Of a stretch of 64,000 nt of DNA, positions 1 through 12,720 are shown piece by piece. The stretch lies in assembly GCA_028564675.1 (NCBI GenBank), contig JAOVVO010000317.1:23996-87995 (forward strand), read 5' to 3'. Each line of letters opens with the position of its first letter. Position 1 is the stretch's first letter. Source of the stretch: Onchocerca lupi. Taxonomy: Eukaryota; Nematoda; Chromadorea; Rhabditida; Onchocercidae. The notes beneath the pieces were generated by a model. The model did no database searches and was not told the DNA's origin. It was given only the letters and a program-made list of their open reading frames with translations. The translations under genes and the position numbers were made by a program.

Positions 1-50
1 ACTTCATGTTTGGAAAAGATTATAATATCTTGACTTCTTTGTATTTTCAG

Positions 51-752
51 CTTGAAAGTTTGTTGGGCGATGAGCAAGTGGCTTCTTGTCCATTGCTGAT
101 TCTTGGAAATAAGATTGATAAACCAAATGCGTTAGGAGAAGATCAACTGAAATGGCATTTGGGAGTAACAAATTTGACTACTGGAAAAGTTCGTTTATAA
201 AATTTATGATCTTTATTTCTAACAGAGGAGATCATAGTTCATTTATACACCACACGGAAATTCGCTTTCAATACTCGTCGTTCCGTCCCCAATCTCTATT
301 TTTTTTCCCCACTCTTCTATCTTTGTCATGTCATATTTTCCTAATATATTTTAGTTCACATCTAATGAAGTCATCTTAATCTAGACTAATGGCTACTCGT
401 GAATTTTTCTTTTCTTTTTGACTCGTTAGTGATCATTATGATTTGAGATACTCAAAGAACAGTTCCATTGTTTAAATTTAATGTAACACACTGAATCAAG
501 TTTCCTGAACATATCATATAGTACGTTTGTATTAACATTTCCTAGTTTCACTGAAGTTAAAGAAAAATTTTTTTTGAAAAAAAAAATGAAAATTCTGAAA
601 AATTAAAACTTTTGGATAAAAATTTTATTATTTAGGGACAAATTTCACGAATGGATATATCATCAAGACCAATGGAAGTTTTTATGTGCTCGGTTTTAAG
701 GCGTCAAGGATACGGGGAAGGTTTCAGATGGTTATCGCAATATTTAGATTAA
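51..752 (+). CDS. sar-1: SAR1 small GTPase, last two exons (5' part outside window)
   Basis: This is the C-terminal half of SAR1, the Arf-family GTPase that starts COPII coat assembly at ER exit sites. Exon 51-188 begins after a TTTTCAG acceptor and encodes LILGNKIDKP, which contains the NKxD guanine-binding motif, and ends in LTTGK. Exon 636-752 continues in phase 0 and encodes RPMEVFMCSVLRRQGYGEGF and then WLSQYLD before TAA (750-752). That tail (ELFMCSV..RQGYGEGF+W+.QY+D) is diagnostic for SAR1 and separates it from ARF. The upstream exons with the P-loop and switch regions lie left of the window. A polyadenylation signal AATAAA sits at 818-823. Family assignment is essentially certain. 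Confidence 0.96.
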
Positions 753-817
753 ATATTGCTCGATATACGTCCTTAAATAATTCATGTGGAAAGGTGTTCC
801 TGATTTGCACTTTTCCA

Positions 818-823
818 AATAAA
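818..823 (+). terminator. Polyadenylation signal for SAR1
   Basis: A canonical AATAAA lies 66 bases after the SAR1 stop codon, in the expected place for the 3' end of this transcript. No competing signal is closer. Confidence 0.6.
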
Positions 824-1963
824 TTTCCATATAATTCCTTTCTATCATAACATTATAATCTCTGGTCATTCTTTTCCTTGCGGATGTTTTTTACACTTTG
901 GCAACTGATGTTCGTTTACTGGATGCGAACTCAGCTAAAAAGAATTTTTAATTATCAATCGATATAACGAGGAGCTGTCTTACAGAACGGCTCTAAATCT
1001 ATTGATCGTATGTGATAGGAAAACAATTTCAACTGTTTGGGTTGTTATATAAAGTAGTTCAACTTATTGAATGTTTTAAATTGGTGTTGGGATATATGAA
1101 CACATATTGAAAGTCTGCATGAAACTTTGCTGAATCATGTATCAAGGAATTCAAAAAAAAAAGACTTCACATAGATAAAGCTTATTTGCTAGGCTAATTG
1201 AGAGTCGACGATATGGAGTGAGGAAGGGATTTGTATCTGTACACAATTTTTATTGCACTGTGAGTTTCAAGATTTGAAAAAGCTAATGATTCCGAATCAT
1301 TTGTGCTAAAGGGATGAAGATCTTACGAATTCGGCATATTCCGAGAGAGGTATTGGTGACCGCTGAAAAATAATGGTCCTATATAAAAAGACCAGATTGT
1401 ATATCATCGTAACACTTTATCATTAAGTTCAGCCTGCTGAAATGAACGGTTAAGAGTTTGTTTAGTTATGCCTGTTTTAATGATTTTCGGTAATAAATGG
1501 GATTCTGTGGTATGATGACGCTCCTTACGAAATATTTGGTATAGGAACTTGCTGGAAGGGGATTATATTTACAAGCTAACAACACATCTTATTAAATCTG
1601 TAGTAATTTGGACTGTTTTACTTTTAAGCGTCTGGGATGCAATAATACTTTTTGGCTCGGTCTCTGCTCCCGAGATTATTTCCTATGTCATATTATATTA
1701 ACTCATGTTCCACTATGAGATCATTCGAACTAAATTTCGTGGGGAATCGAGGTCAAAATTGCAACAAGAGAGGAGAGGGTTCACTTTTATGTTTTTGATT
1801 TATCAAGAAAGTAGAAAGGAAAAGATGGTTGTGAAGTATGAAGCAGATGGATAGGCAGCTAATGTTATATAATGCAGATTGGAGGTATGTCTAAAACAAC
1901 TGTTCTCAAACAGTGTAGCATCATCATCGGCGTTATCCGTTCCCCTCTTTGAGTATCTCCCTG
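824..1963. other. Intergenic, no gene seen
   Basis: AT-rich spacer between SAR1 and the next gene. No open frame with splice sites or family similarity was found. It must hold the promoter and 5' UTR of the downstream gene; a 5' exon near 1870-1945 is possible but cannot be proven. Confidence 0.5.
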
Positions 1964-4900
1964 ATGGAAGACGACAGTATCGTATGGATTAAGGAAGAAG
2001 TCCCTAGCGATATTGGACTTACATCTCAACTACCGACCACTGTAGCTTCCATTGCTGACAGTTCATCTACACAGGTGTACATATTTTTTCTTGAAATAAT
2101 TTGTGTAGTGATTGAAACAAAGCTTTGGATAGTTCCGTTTTCTAAGATTCAATTTGCATAACAAATAGGAAGGGAGAGCTTTTCAAAATCATGAGTTCTG
2201 CAAAAGAAACGTACCTATAAAAAAGAAGTCGGGACAGATTTCTAACCTACATTACTCAATCGTCATAGCAATGCTGGTAGATGAACTCTGAAGGTAATCT
2301 ATTAATTGATGATGTTGAGGCAGATAATTACGAGGCCGGTTTTTAAAATCTTGATTAACTGACAAATGTATGCTAGAAAAATTTTATCATCCAGAAGAAT
2401 TGGTAATGCAAGTGCCTTGTATTTTTTTAATACACACTGATAATCACTTATGCGTTTATTTTGTCATATTCTCAATCCCGACAGCATTTTTATTTTCAGT
2501 CATTTTCAATTAACCGTCTTCAATCAATTCATCTTAGTTCCAGGATAAAGATACAGCTAATAGCGAGGAGTCATCTCAGATAGCTGTTCAGTTTTTTAAT
2601 GGAAATAATAAGAAGATATCTGCTGAATTTTTGAATGAAAATAAAGAAGAGAATGGAAACTCCATTTCTACTGAAGAGTTTGATATCACGAAATATGAAA
2701 AAAAACTTCATGATAATGCGAAACAAACGATGGATCTAATTGGTGATCTGTGCAACCGTTCTGAACAAATCACCGGGCAACAAAAAGAAACGCTCCTCAG
2801 GTTGCTGCTTCGTTTTTGTGTAGGGAAAGGATTATCGAATTAGTAAATTTCCTGGGATAACTTTTTTTTGCGTATTCTTTCTATGAGTTTTACAGAAGAC
2901 TACATTCTATTCAGTTTTCGCCCATTTCCAAATTTTTCGTTTTGTGAAATCTTGCTGATTTCGTGGATTAAAATTTTCAATTGCATTATAAAAATTGAAA
3001 TATGCGGATTTTTCAAATATAAAATTTTCATGTTCCCAAGCAAACTTCTCTCAATTTCAGTTTTTTGCTGTTAAGCATTTTTCGTCCATATTATGCCTTA
3101 CTTTATCTTAGATTGGAGGAGGAACAGCAGGAATGGCGAAAGGTCGCTGAAAAAATGGAGGAAGTTACGAGGCAAAATGAACAGCTTATCATTGCAAAAC
3201 AAGAGGTTTGTTTGTATATGCATGAATAATTTTCGAGCAACAATAAAGTTATTCAGTAATTCACTGACTTGATGTGTTCTTTCTTCTTGATCGCCATAAG
3301 AAAAAATTCCCCCCCCTCCTTTCCCTCTCCCCAATGTGCTAGAATACTTGTCACAGCTTATTTGAATATGAATTCGGCTGCAATATTTTCAAATTCTATC
3401 AGCCCTGTTAGCTAAATTGACTCGCTAGAGAAGGAATCAGCAATTAAATCTAATTTATACTGTTAGAAAGTTGATACACACTTCAAAATACTGTTTAAAA
3501 TTAATAGAAACCGATTATGAAATTGTCTTTGATTTTAATTTCAAATCATTTATTATTACTAATCTTAAGTATTATTAAATTAACTATTAAAGCTTGAACA
3601 ACGCGTGACTAAAAACAGTGCAGATCAAGAAGGAAATGGAATGAATCAAAGTAGTAGGCTGGAAAGAGACCACCTATTCCAGTAAGTCTTGCTTTGCTTC
3701 TAAGTTGATTTTGCTGTAAAGAAATTTTACTCTGAGTCGATTTTGCATATAGAATCTCAGAAACCAATATGCATTTTTCAGATGATTTCCGGAAAAAAAT
3801 ATATTAATTCCAAATCCCCTATTATAATTTTGGATTAGATTATATGTAGACAGTTTTCTAACACTGCCATATTCGGTATTTTAAAGGACGGAATGGCAAA
3901 GAGTGGATAGTTCACATATTAGTAACAACGACCTATCACAACCGAACAGTGTCACGTTTCTTCAGAGCACCGATAAAATCGTTGTAACCGATCAAGACAA
4001 CGGTTTATTGCTTTACTCTATACAGTCCGGCCTCATCAAGAAAGTTTCTAGTTCAAAGTGGAAATGGCCTCAATCTGCTGTTTACACTCCAGATAACAAA
4101 ATCTTGGTAAGTTTTTTCAAAATCTGTTGGGATTTATTATAAGCAATGTTCGAAAACTATTCTGTATTTTCGCATGGAAATGATTCTTGTTCTAATTTTT
4201 CATAATAATATTGATTCGTCAAACAAATAATTGGTCATGTCTGTTGCTAGAAGAATTTTACTTTTTTCCAGTCTCTTTCACGCTGCACTTATTTGTATTT
4301 TAATTTGAATTAAGTAAAATTTGTAATAATCTTCATCATTTTTCAATTCTGGTAATCCCAATAATCAGAGATACATATGACAGTTGATATATCTGTGCTA
4401 CAATTTCTTAAGTTTGTTTAATGATTTACATTTGTTCATGACAAGTTCTAGAAAGTTTCAAAGTCGGATGGAAAACATAATCGGAAGAATTATAGGTTTC
4501 CGCGATGGTAAGAGATGAAAGTGAAAACAAAACGGTATGGAAACGTAATTTAATGAAATTTGACGAGGAACTGGAATTTGTTTCGAGGATTGAAGGGCCA
4601 AAATGGATAGAGAATGATACAATTACTAGAGAATATTTGTGCATTGCACCAAATGGTTATATATATTTATGTGTTACTGGTAATACTTTTTCGGCACTGT
4701 ATGAACTTTCAAACGATGGTCAGTGGACTGAACTTTGTCATAAACGAAGCACAAAATTTTCTAACATACAGGCAAGTATTAGGATTTCAATTTCCTTGTA
4801 TAGTGTCAAAACCTGAATCGTTGCGCTTCTCAGCTTCATTGAAATCTCTCTGCTTCCATAACATTCATGTATGACAAATAGAAGCGGTTATAGGTACTGG

Positions 4901-5241
4901 CTGTGATTAATTCGATAACGGAACTTTTGGTCGTGGAACAAAAGAGAGGTTACATTTGGCTGCTCAGTGTCCGGGAATCCACTATATGCGATCGAAATGT
5001 GATTGCTGCCGTGGAAAAGCCTGGAGTACTGTGCATCGATAACCAAAACCAGCTCTTCATCCACGATATTGGGCAGTCAAAAATCCGCCTTTTGGAACCA
5101 CGCTCTTTCGAGACAATTCAGGATATAGCTCTTACTTCCAAGAATTTAACTGCTATCACTGCTTACCAGGGAATACTTGCTGCTGTATATTGCGTTGACA
5201 AAATTATTCACTTTCATAGATACTTACCCACTTTCTCATAA
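1964..5241 (+). CDS. Coiled-coil plus NHL/beta-propeller-like protein
   Basis: Seven exons close in phase: 1964-2074, 2544-2800, 3112-3205, 3593-3681, 3887-4106, 4496-4771, 4894-5241 (464 residues). Residues 1-40 are short and acidic. Residues about 60-180 are charged and heptad-like (EEEQQEWRKVAEKMEEVTR), predicted coiled coil. From about residue 195 to the end come propeller-type repeats such as SVTFLQSTDKIVVTDQDNG and PQSAVYTPDNKILVS, resembling NHL/TRIM2-type blades. No RING or B-box cysteines are visible, so if this is a TRIM-NHL relative it lacks the ubiquitin-ligase module. Intron 6 is a GC-AG intron (CAG|GCAAGT). The ATG chosen is the first in frame after stops; an upstream 5' exon is possible. 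The family call is moderate; the exon structure is strong. Confidence 0.72.
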
Positions 5242-6972
5242 AAAAAGCTCCAAGTAAGTTCCGTAATATTACACTTTCTTGTTTTGCAAATAGAATTTTG
5301 TCGCAAATACAATCCGCATTTTAATTCGCAGCAGAAACAGTAACTGCTTGTCCATTTGTCAATTTTCATGCTTGTGAATGACCAAAACTCGGCTGATCTC
5401 AGGAAAATAATTATGAAGCCCATCGTATATTTTACAGATGTAACAGTCCCGAAATTCTGATATTTTTTTCCTGAGTCAACATCATTTATTCATTGATCTA
5501 CTGTGCCATATCTTCTAAATACATCGTAATTTAAGAATATTAACGCAAAATTAGTTTTAGCAATAGCTTTACGATTTAGTGCAGTGAAGTTGTAGAATTG
5601 ATTTCTTTGTACATTAAACAAATAATTAAAAGTTTATGGAAAAGAATAGAAAATGAAAGGTTTTCGGTCCTTCAAAATGGATTAATCAGTCATATATTAC
5701 AGATAGAAATTCCTACTCAATATCAGTTGCCTACGGTACGGAAAAAACAATATACAGAAACAAAAGTTTTAAAACTATGCTCATCTATTCCATCATTTTC
5801 CTTTCCAACAATGGCTCCTGCTTTCTCCTAAGATTCCATTTTATCCTGTCGATAAACACTGATCAGATGATTATTGAATATCAATCGAATGTAACACATT
5901 GATCATAGACAACGCAAATTTAGCGCGCAAGACACATCCCCAAAACGTGTGGAACAGATGGGATTTTCACAATTCTGATTCTCCGCTCATAAACTCCTAA
6001 ATCAATATATCTACCAGGAAAAAAAAGGCAATTTGGAATATAAATTTCATTTCCGTTAGCTAGAAAAGTATAACTCCCTTAATCATCCAAAAACAGACAC
6101 GACTACTTAGGAAAGTCAATAAAACATAGAAAGGTGGAATAGTGGGTCTTAAATTTCGAAACTGAAATACGCTAACGGTATCAAATCGTTGTTTACGAAA
6201 TAAAATGACTAGAGCGGTAAGACAGGTCAGATGTATCAAAATCAAGGCTCTAAGACAATGCGGATATGATGAAAGAGAAACGACAAAATATCTCTACAAC
6301 GTAAAAACAAAACACTCTATATTTATAAATACATGTAAAGTAGTAAATTGGAAATCCAGTAAAAATATGAGTAACAAAATTAGTATTAGCATTGAAAGGA
6401 CAAAAAAAAGAAAGAAAACAAAGTTTTAACGAAATTCACGAATATGAAAAAAAAAAAAAAAAAAAAAAAGTGAACAAAAATGAACAATATGATACCCGGA
6501 ATATGGCACGTTTTGAAAGGCATGAATAATAGCACAGAATTCCATGCAACTGAATAATTCAAAAACAATATTCCATATGAGTCTAGATAAAGTTGAGCAC
6601 GAAATAACATAGTGCCAAGTGTTGTAAGTGAATATTATGTTACTGATTTGACGGGCTCCAATTTTTTTTTTTTTTTTTTTTGAAAAACATTGATGAATGC
6701 CCTATCATAGCTGTTGGAGCAACAAAGAATACTGAGATGTAACTGTGAGACAATCCTTCATAAAATGAAGATTAACAGCGATTAGAGGTTTGAAGACACA
6801 GAGTTCCAACAAATGTTTTGCTGAAGCTATATGAAAATGAATAACGATGTCGTGAAGAATTGATCTGCAGCAGAAAAAAAAAAAAAAAAAAAAAGACACA
6901 GAAATAATCTTCTCCAGAAAAGTTTGAGCAGAAGGAAACATATACAGGCTTTTTCACATAAACCACTTAAAC
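5242..6972. other. Convergent intergenic spacer
   Basis: Spacer between the 3' ends of the NHL-like gene (+) and the SNX9 gene (-). It has very low complexity, with A/T tracts at about 6448-6470, 6661-6681 and 6870-6894. Two open frames of 77 and 74 codons (5598-5831 and 6205-6429, +) show no splice context, family similarity or coding-like composition and are not called. Confidence 0.5.
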
Positions 6973-9900
6973 TTACTTGAACTTCCGGGCAAGATTACTT
7001 AGTTGATTGCCAATATTCATGAAGAATTCTCCCTGACTTTCCAAATATGTCGCCATCATGTTCTTGAAATCTTCGCCGAGTTCATGATTTTGAAATGCCA
7101 TTTCAGCAAGCATCATATAACTGATAGAATCAACTTTCTCTTTAACTTTATCCATATCTGCACTTGAAACGCGTCCTTCTATCGCAAGTTTTTCATTTTC
7201 ACGCAATTTGGATATTGCTGACTGTAGCAATCATTATGAAAATAGAGAAATAATACCCTCCTCAAGATTCTTTTCGCGGAGGAAGGAACGGAAGAATGTT
7301 ATGGGAACAGATAATGATACAGAGTCAACAAAAGATCTGGACAGTAATTATTAATCGTCACTGTAGATAGTATCTTTTTCAATTTCAAATAAACGAAACT
7401 AAATTCTCTTATAGAATCAATAACAAAAATCCGACCAGCTTGTGATTTCATGAATCAGTTTGACAACTGAATTCACTTAAAAATCAGATTTCTTAAGTGT
7501 GGTAAAGTTACCATCGCATTTTACTTTAGTTTTATGATCACTGAATATTTAATAAACTTCACTTTCACTTACCTTATGAACGTTGACGATATCTGGTATG
7601 CAGGCAAGCATGCCTTTATAGGAATATAATGCATCCAATAAGGGATCTAATGATTTCTTAGCTAATTTCTCATGCTCATCGCCGATCCAGTGTAAAGTTT
7701 TTGCTGTTTCTTTCAGAGCAATTGTAACATTCTCATTTTCTGAAAAAATTCTATTAAACAAAAGTCCTGTTCGAATGACATATACAATCTTTCTACAGAA
7801 CGATTACTACATCTCATTTTTAATGCAACACTTTAGGGATATCACAGCGTTAGAATAAGAAATATCCAGAATCCACAAACATGAAATCAAATTAAAAAGT
7901 CATATAGGCAGCTACAAAATTTCGAGAGAATATGGAAAAAACTTGCTCAGTGGATTAAGAAGTCCAGAAAGATTAAAGCGTATAAGCTTCTTGAACCATG
8001 TACAAATTATTTAGTATGAAAATCAGAGCTAACTTGATGATGGGTTGATATCGAATGATCGACATAGACCGGTACAGGCTTCTCCCATTTTTTGCCAGTT
8101 CGTTTTGTATGCTATAAAAATTTTATTAAAAATATAAAGCCATTTAAACTAATAAATTTTACGTACAATGAAGACCAAGGTATCAATAATTGTACGAAAC
8201 TTACGTCCTGCAAGTCTTTTGTGGGTCTCACTGACTCGGTTATACATGAAATGAACACTGTCTTCGAAACTTCGCATAGACCGAGTGAAATTATCCACTT
8301 TCTGTTCACTTAAATCAGAATAAAAATTGAACTATAAACTAAGAAACAATATAAATACAGTGACATCACCAACAGCAGCAAGTATTTATAGTAAATAATA
8401 ATAATTAGTGGAAAATATAAATCCCTTTTATTAAACAGACGTCATTAACCAGGCACATCTATAATTAGTGCTTTTAAAGGCAGCAAACATCTCCAACTGA
8501 TTATTAGACTATTCTAATAGAAATGACCTGAAACTATACTATTTTCCTAGAATCAATAAAACCGAAAGGAAAACTGCATACACATCATTGCTGTCGAGTG
8601 GCTGATTTGGAACCGTGATGGAATAAAGAAAATTCCCTCCAACGTATTCATCCTTTTCGGCCTTTCTTTTGCCGCTTTTCCATTTCTTTTCATCTGTGCA
8701 AGTTACAAAATGTATCCAAACATCTGATTTACTGAGAACAGGATGCCTGCATACTTTATTGACCCAAATTTGTAGAATGTTCTTCCGGTGCTCAATAAAA
8801 TCTTCTTCATAGCGACCTGAAAAACATTTAATTTCATTTTCAATGACCTTCAATGCAAAACAGACTACAAAGTCGTCTAACATTCATTACTATAATCTTA
8901 CCAGCAACTTGCTTTTCAGGTAGTGGTGGAAGTGGTATTAAAATGTATTTGGCTGACATCCGCTCATAAAGCCAATCGAAATGTTTGTACCGTCTTGACA
9001 CCTAAATAATAACGTATTGGTTTTTAACTTGAGCTATTATACATTTTCATGTAAGTAGCTATTAATACCGTCGATTATTACTGAACGAGTAGTAAGTGAA
9101 TATGAAGTTAATTCCTTATTTAGCATTTCAGTATATTATAATCAACATATCAGTTAGGAACTTTGCATCAACGGCAATGATTAAAGTGCACAGCACTGCA
9201 AGGTTACTGAAAAAAAGATGGAATCCAGTTAACCCAAAAAAAGTAAATGGATTAAAATTACTTAAAAAAAAAGATTCACCTGTATACCGCTGAGGGAGGA
9301 TTTGACACTGTATGCAATGAAACTCTTCAAGCCTTTTAGCTTAGATTCTTTCTTCGGTTTATCAACGATGCAGTAATAAGGCTGAGTAACTGGAATCCAT
9401 TCCGCTCCGTCTAGTGTCAACTAAATCTTGAGTATCACATTACCAACAATAATTAATGACAAATTTTCTATTATATCTTGTGACAGCAATATTTTCAATC
9501 ATTCCTTCGTAAATTTGATATCAAACTTACGATTATTTCATGGTGTTCCTCCGCTTTTGATGTAAGTCTTGAAGAAAGTAGGATGTAATCTTCCATGCCT
9601 GATTTAACGAAATTGGAGAATCTAGAATCAACATATATTACTAAACTTGCTAGATCACGACATTTCTTGATTCCTGATCAGGGAGCATGACATTGAAGAA
9701 TACGTGGAAACATGACTTGCCGATTTATATTTTTCATTCTAACCGCTCCTTGCTTGACCAGTACATCACCTTTGGTAGCTGGATTGGATATATAATTTTG
9801 CATTTCAGGATTATCCGCTGTATTTAATACACTTTCCTAAACGAAAAAGAAGATAACACAAGTGACCTATTTCGATCTTTCACTTATTATTATTTATCTT

Positions 9901-11658
9901 TAAAAAAACAGGGAATCTGAATACTTACAAGTTCGCATAAATTCATGAGTTAAGCACTTAATTTTGACTGTAAATTAAAAATATAACTTAATTTTAGCGT
10001 TACGTAAGCGTGATAAAATACACAAAACTTCATTTTATAAGGAAAAATTTTGAATATACAGTTTGCACTTCCTAATATTTGATTACAGCTTGAAAAACTG
10101 CAAGAAATGATTACGTACTGAAAATTCTTCGTCATCATCAGTCCAGTCATCAAAATCGTCATCGTCATGAGAGGCTGATACAAACATCGGAGGTGCTGCT
10201 TCATTATGCAATTGCTGAAAATAAATATTGTATTCAGTTCATTAAGCTTTGATTCTAAACAAATTAACCAATGACTAATTAGACTGGAGAAATAATTATC
10301 AGCATCATGGAGCACGGCTTGACTTGCTGGTTCAGCGAGTTTAAGGCATGACCGTCCTTCATATATTGTCATGATGCAAACCAGTTAAACTGGATGACAA
10401 CATGAATCTGACAACTGAAAAACTACAGGAGCATTCGAATTCCAAGTTGTATGATCTAGAAGCTAAAAAAGCAGCTTTATTTGAAGAACAGAAAGACAAG
10501 AATATAAACCTGTTCATTCGATGAAATGGACAATTGCGGATAATGAGCAGATGCTGGAGGTGCATTCCAACTATCTTGAATAGCAAAGGCTGGAAGATTG
10601 TGATGTTGCGAAGCAAATGCCTTAAAATACATTTTAAAAAAAAAAAAAGAATAAGAAATACTACATGAAGAGAAAGAAAAGACTTTTTCAACAGCAAAGA
10701 ATCCCAAGCTATGGAGAAAATGAGTATGCATTAAAAAAAAATCCAAGCAATCTATTCAAGCTATGAATAACTACATAATTCATTTTAGTTATTATTAGGA
10801 GAAATTTCAAAATCATATTGCACTCATAATTTTTCCAGAAAGGATCAAAGAAATAAAGTTTCTTAGTCCTTACATTTTCGTGACAACATCAGAGAGACCC
10901 AGTAACATTTTGACTACAAGATAAATCAACTGTTCCGATTTGTCGAGAAAAGGTATGCCCCATCCAGTTACTTGCTGAACATTCAGCACAAAGTGGAATG
11001 AACTCATGAACAAAGCGTATGAGATTTTAGGAATGAAAGAAGCTGGCAGCAACATATATGCGGTCCACCTTTCTTCACATCAAAATCAAGTAAAAGAATG
11101 GTATCTGGATTAAAAGCAGGAAAAATTCACTTTTGGAAGCGTAGGAGAAGCGTTGATTTTCACAACGTAGGATTCTGGAAAAAGTCCATGTTGCCCTTTT
11201 GCATTGCGACCTTCTAGCCATCCCCCTTCGATACCCTGAAACAGTGCTTGCAAAAATTAGAAAAGAGTTGGATGAATATAAAAAAATTCCAAAAGTATCA
11301 AAAAGAAAAACCCATGCAAACCGTTAAAGTCATATCTTTCGGCGAATTTTGTCTTCTCAACACAACTGCCTTTCAATTTAACTTGTTATGGCCAGAGTGT
11401 TAGTATAAGCTTATACTTCTTGTTGCCATTAACAATAGCATAAAAACATGATCAACCGGCTAAGCTTGATGGCAAATTCGCATAACCATCTTCATTCCAT
11501 GAAGCTTATAAACAGAATTCAAGAACTGCTTTTTTTTCAAAATAGAACATAAGCAAACGTACTTCTCTGACAACTGTAAGAACTTCGTTTACTGAAATAG
11601 ACAACTCTCCGGAGTTTGGCTGTGCTTCGAATTCATAAACAGCTCGAACTTGAGTCAT
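6973..11658 (-). CDS. lst-4: SNX9/18/33-family sorting nexin (SH3-PX-BAR), LST-4 type
   Basis: SNX9 proteins bind dynamin and WASP through SH3, phosphoinositides through PX, and bend membranes through BAR during endocytosis. Thirteen exons close in phase to 562 residues (human SNX9 about 595): 11658-11563, 11235-11131, 10620-10510, 10214-10119, 9836-9721, 9621-9531, 9420-9280, 9001-8902, 8816-8582, 8308-8205, 8111-8034, 7739-7573, 7221-6973. SH3 is residues 4-58 (VRAVYEFEA...GGWLEGR...GLFPESYV). A proline/acidic linker follows (DDWTDDDEEF). PX is about 205-325 with RRYKHFDWLYER. BAR is about 330-562 with YKGMLACIPDIVNVHK. Conserved family landmarks EEDFIEHR, KVCRHPVL and KRKAEKDE are intact. 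Intron 5 is GC-AG. C. elegans LST-4 is the single member of this family. Start is the first ATG before the SH3 domain. Confidence 0.94.
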
Positions 11659-12000
11659 GCTTTCGAACTTTATATTTTACAAGACAAATATCGCACCAAT
11701 CAAATACTTCCTCAGGTGTCAATAGGTGACCTAAATTTGCATTTCAAAACATTGCATCATTGCCAGACAATAGCCGAAATTTACATGACATACGGCAACA
11801 TAAATACCAATATTACTGATAACCGAATTCCAAATAATATACGGAAACGAGATACTACAGGATATATCAAATGGACAATTATGCAAATTTTCCGATTAAA
11901 CAACATTAACTTCAGTCCAGATAAAAAAACTACGTACAATAGCAACTTCGCTATACCAATTTAATTCCTACATAAGGAATACGCAACGGCAACTAATAAG
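11659..12000. other. 5' flank of the SNX9 gene
   Basis: Probable promoter and 5' UTR of the minus-strand SNX9 gene. A 104-codon open frame on the + strand (11650-11964) overlaps the first SNX9 exon and has the composition of AT-rich noncoding DNA; it is not called. Confidence 0.4.
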
Positions 12001-12720
12001 AACTCTGTAGCAAAGTCGATTACATCATTCCTAAGTGATTCGGTAAAAAAAGAAATACAAATCTGATACAATACAGGATTTGATAGATTTCAGGGTGGAA
12101 GGAGCTTCTTCCCCTAACTTTAATCAATAATTCCTTAATAGAATCATCTGACAAAATTTTCGGACCCAAAGTGAATTCGAAATTAAGATTTGACATTACG
12201 TTGGATGATCGACTACATTCCGATCAGGTCTAGATGTGTATCATATGAGATGTTTTCAACCGAACTGCAATCGTCGTTGTTATCTTTGTAGCGGAAAAAA
12301 TTCAGGCGGAAATTCCACTCGCAAGTATGTTTACCTCAGACGTGACAGTAGAGAACATCTGGTGACCCCATGACCTTCCCGCTCTGCTCATGGCGACAAG
12401 CAAGTTCCAGAGCCCCCACCATTTCACAGCGACTTTAGTCCAAAAATTATACAACGCTGTTCAGATTTCCAATTCCACATAATGTTGCCGCGTTATACAA
12501 CAATCCTTCACGTTCGGGGCTTTTTCCGGGAGGTTTGAAATTCGAAAAAAAAGCAAAGAATTCCGCTGGAAGGTTCTATGTCGAACTGGTGATGATAAAG
12601 ATGAGATTTTGGATGAAATCATTAATGAACGTGTGAAAGACACTCACTGTTGCCAACTATTCGAGCGATTTATTTCATTTGGCTGGAATGTCGATGATTA
12701 ATTATTGTCAAAACTATATT
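12001..12720. other. Coding-like island, strand and frame unresolved
   Basis: A 700-base stretch stands out from its AT-rich surroundings, with a GC-richer core at about 12330-12430. Several short frames look protein-like. On +, 12391-12702 is open in one frame except for a single TAA at about 12481-12483; its second half reads KSKEFRWKVLCRTGDDKDEI and ends at 12702. On -, about 12408-12313 reads SRAGRSWGHQMFSTVTSE, and about 12192-12028 encodes MSNLNFEFTLGPKILSDDSI from an ATG. No combination gives phase-consistent splicing. It may be a decayed gene, a short conserved gene whose model I could not solve, or a mobile-element relic. Confidence 0.3.

Noticed and set aside
5598..6429. Two + frames of 77 and 74 codons in the convergent spacer
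   Set aside because: Composition follows the AT-rich background, no splice context, no recognisable family.
9950..10372. Long minus frame of 140 codons
   Set aside because: It runs across SNX9 exon 4 in a different frame and through introns; a shadow.
10870..11055. Minus frame NVQQVTGWGIPFLDKSEQL inside a SNX9 intron
   Set aside because: It is not part of any SNX9-family protein, the exons on both sides already join in phase, and no independent gene structure was found.
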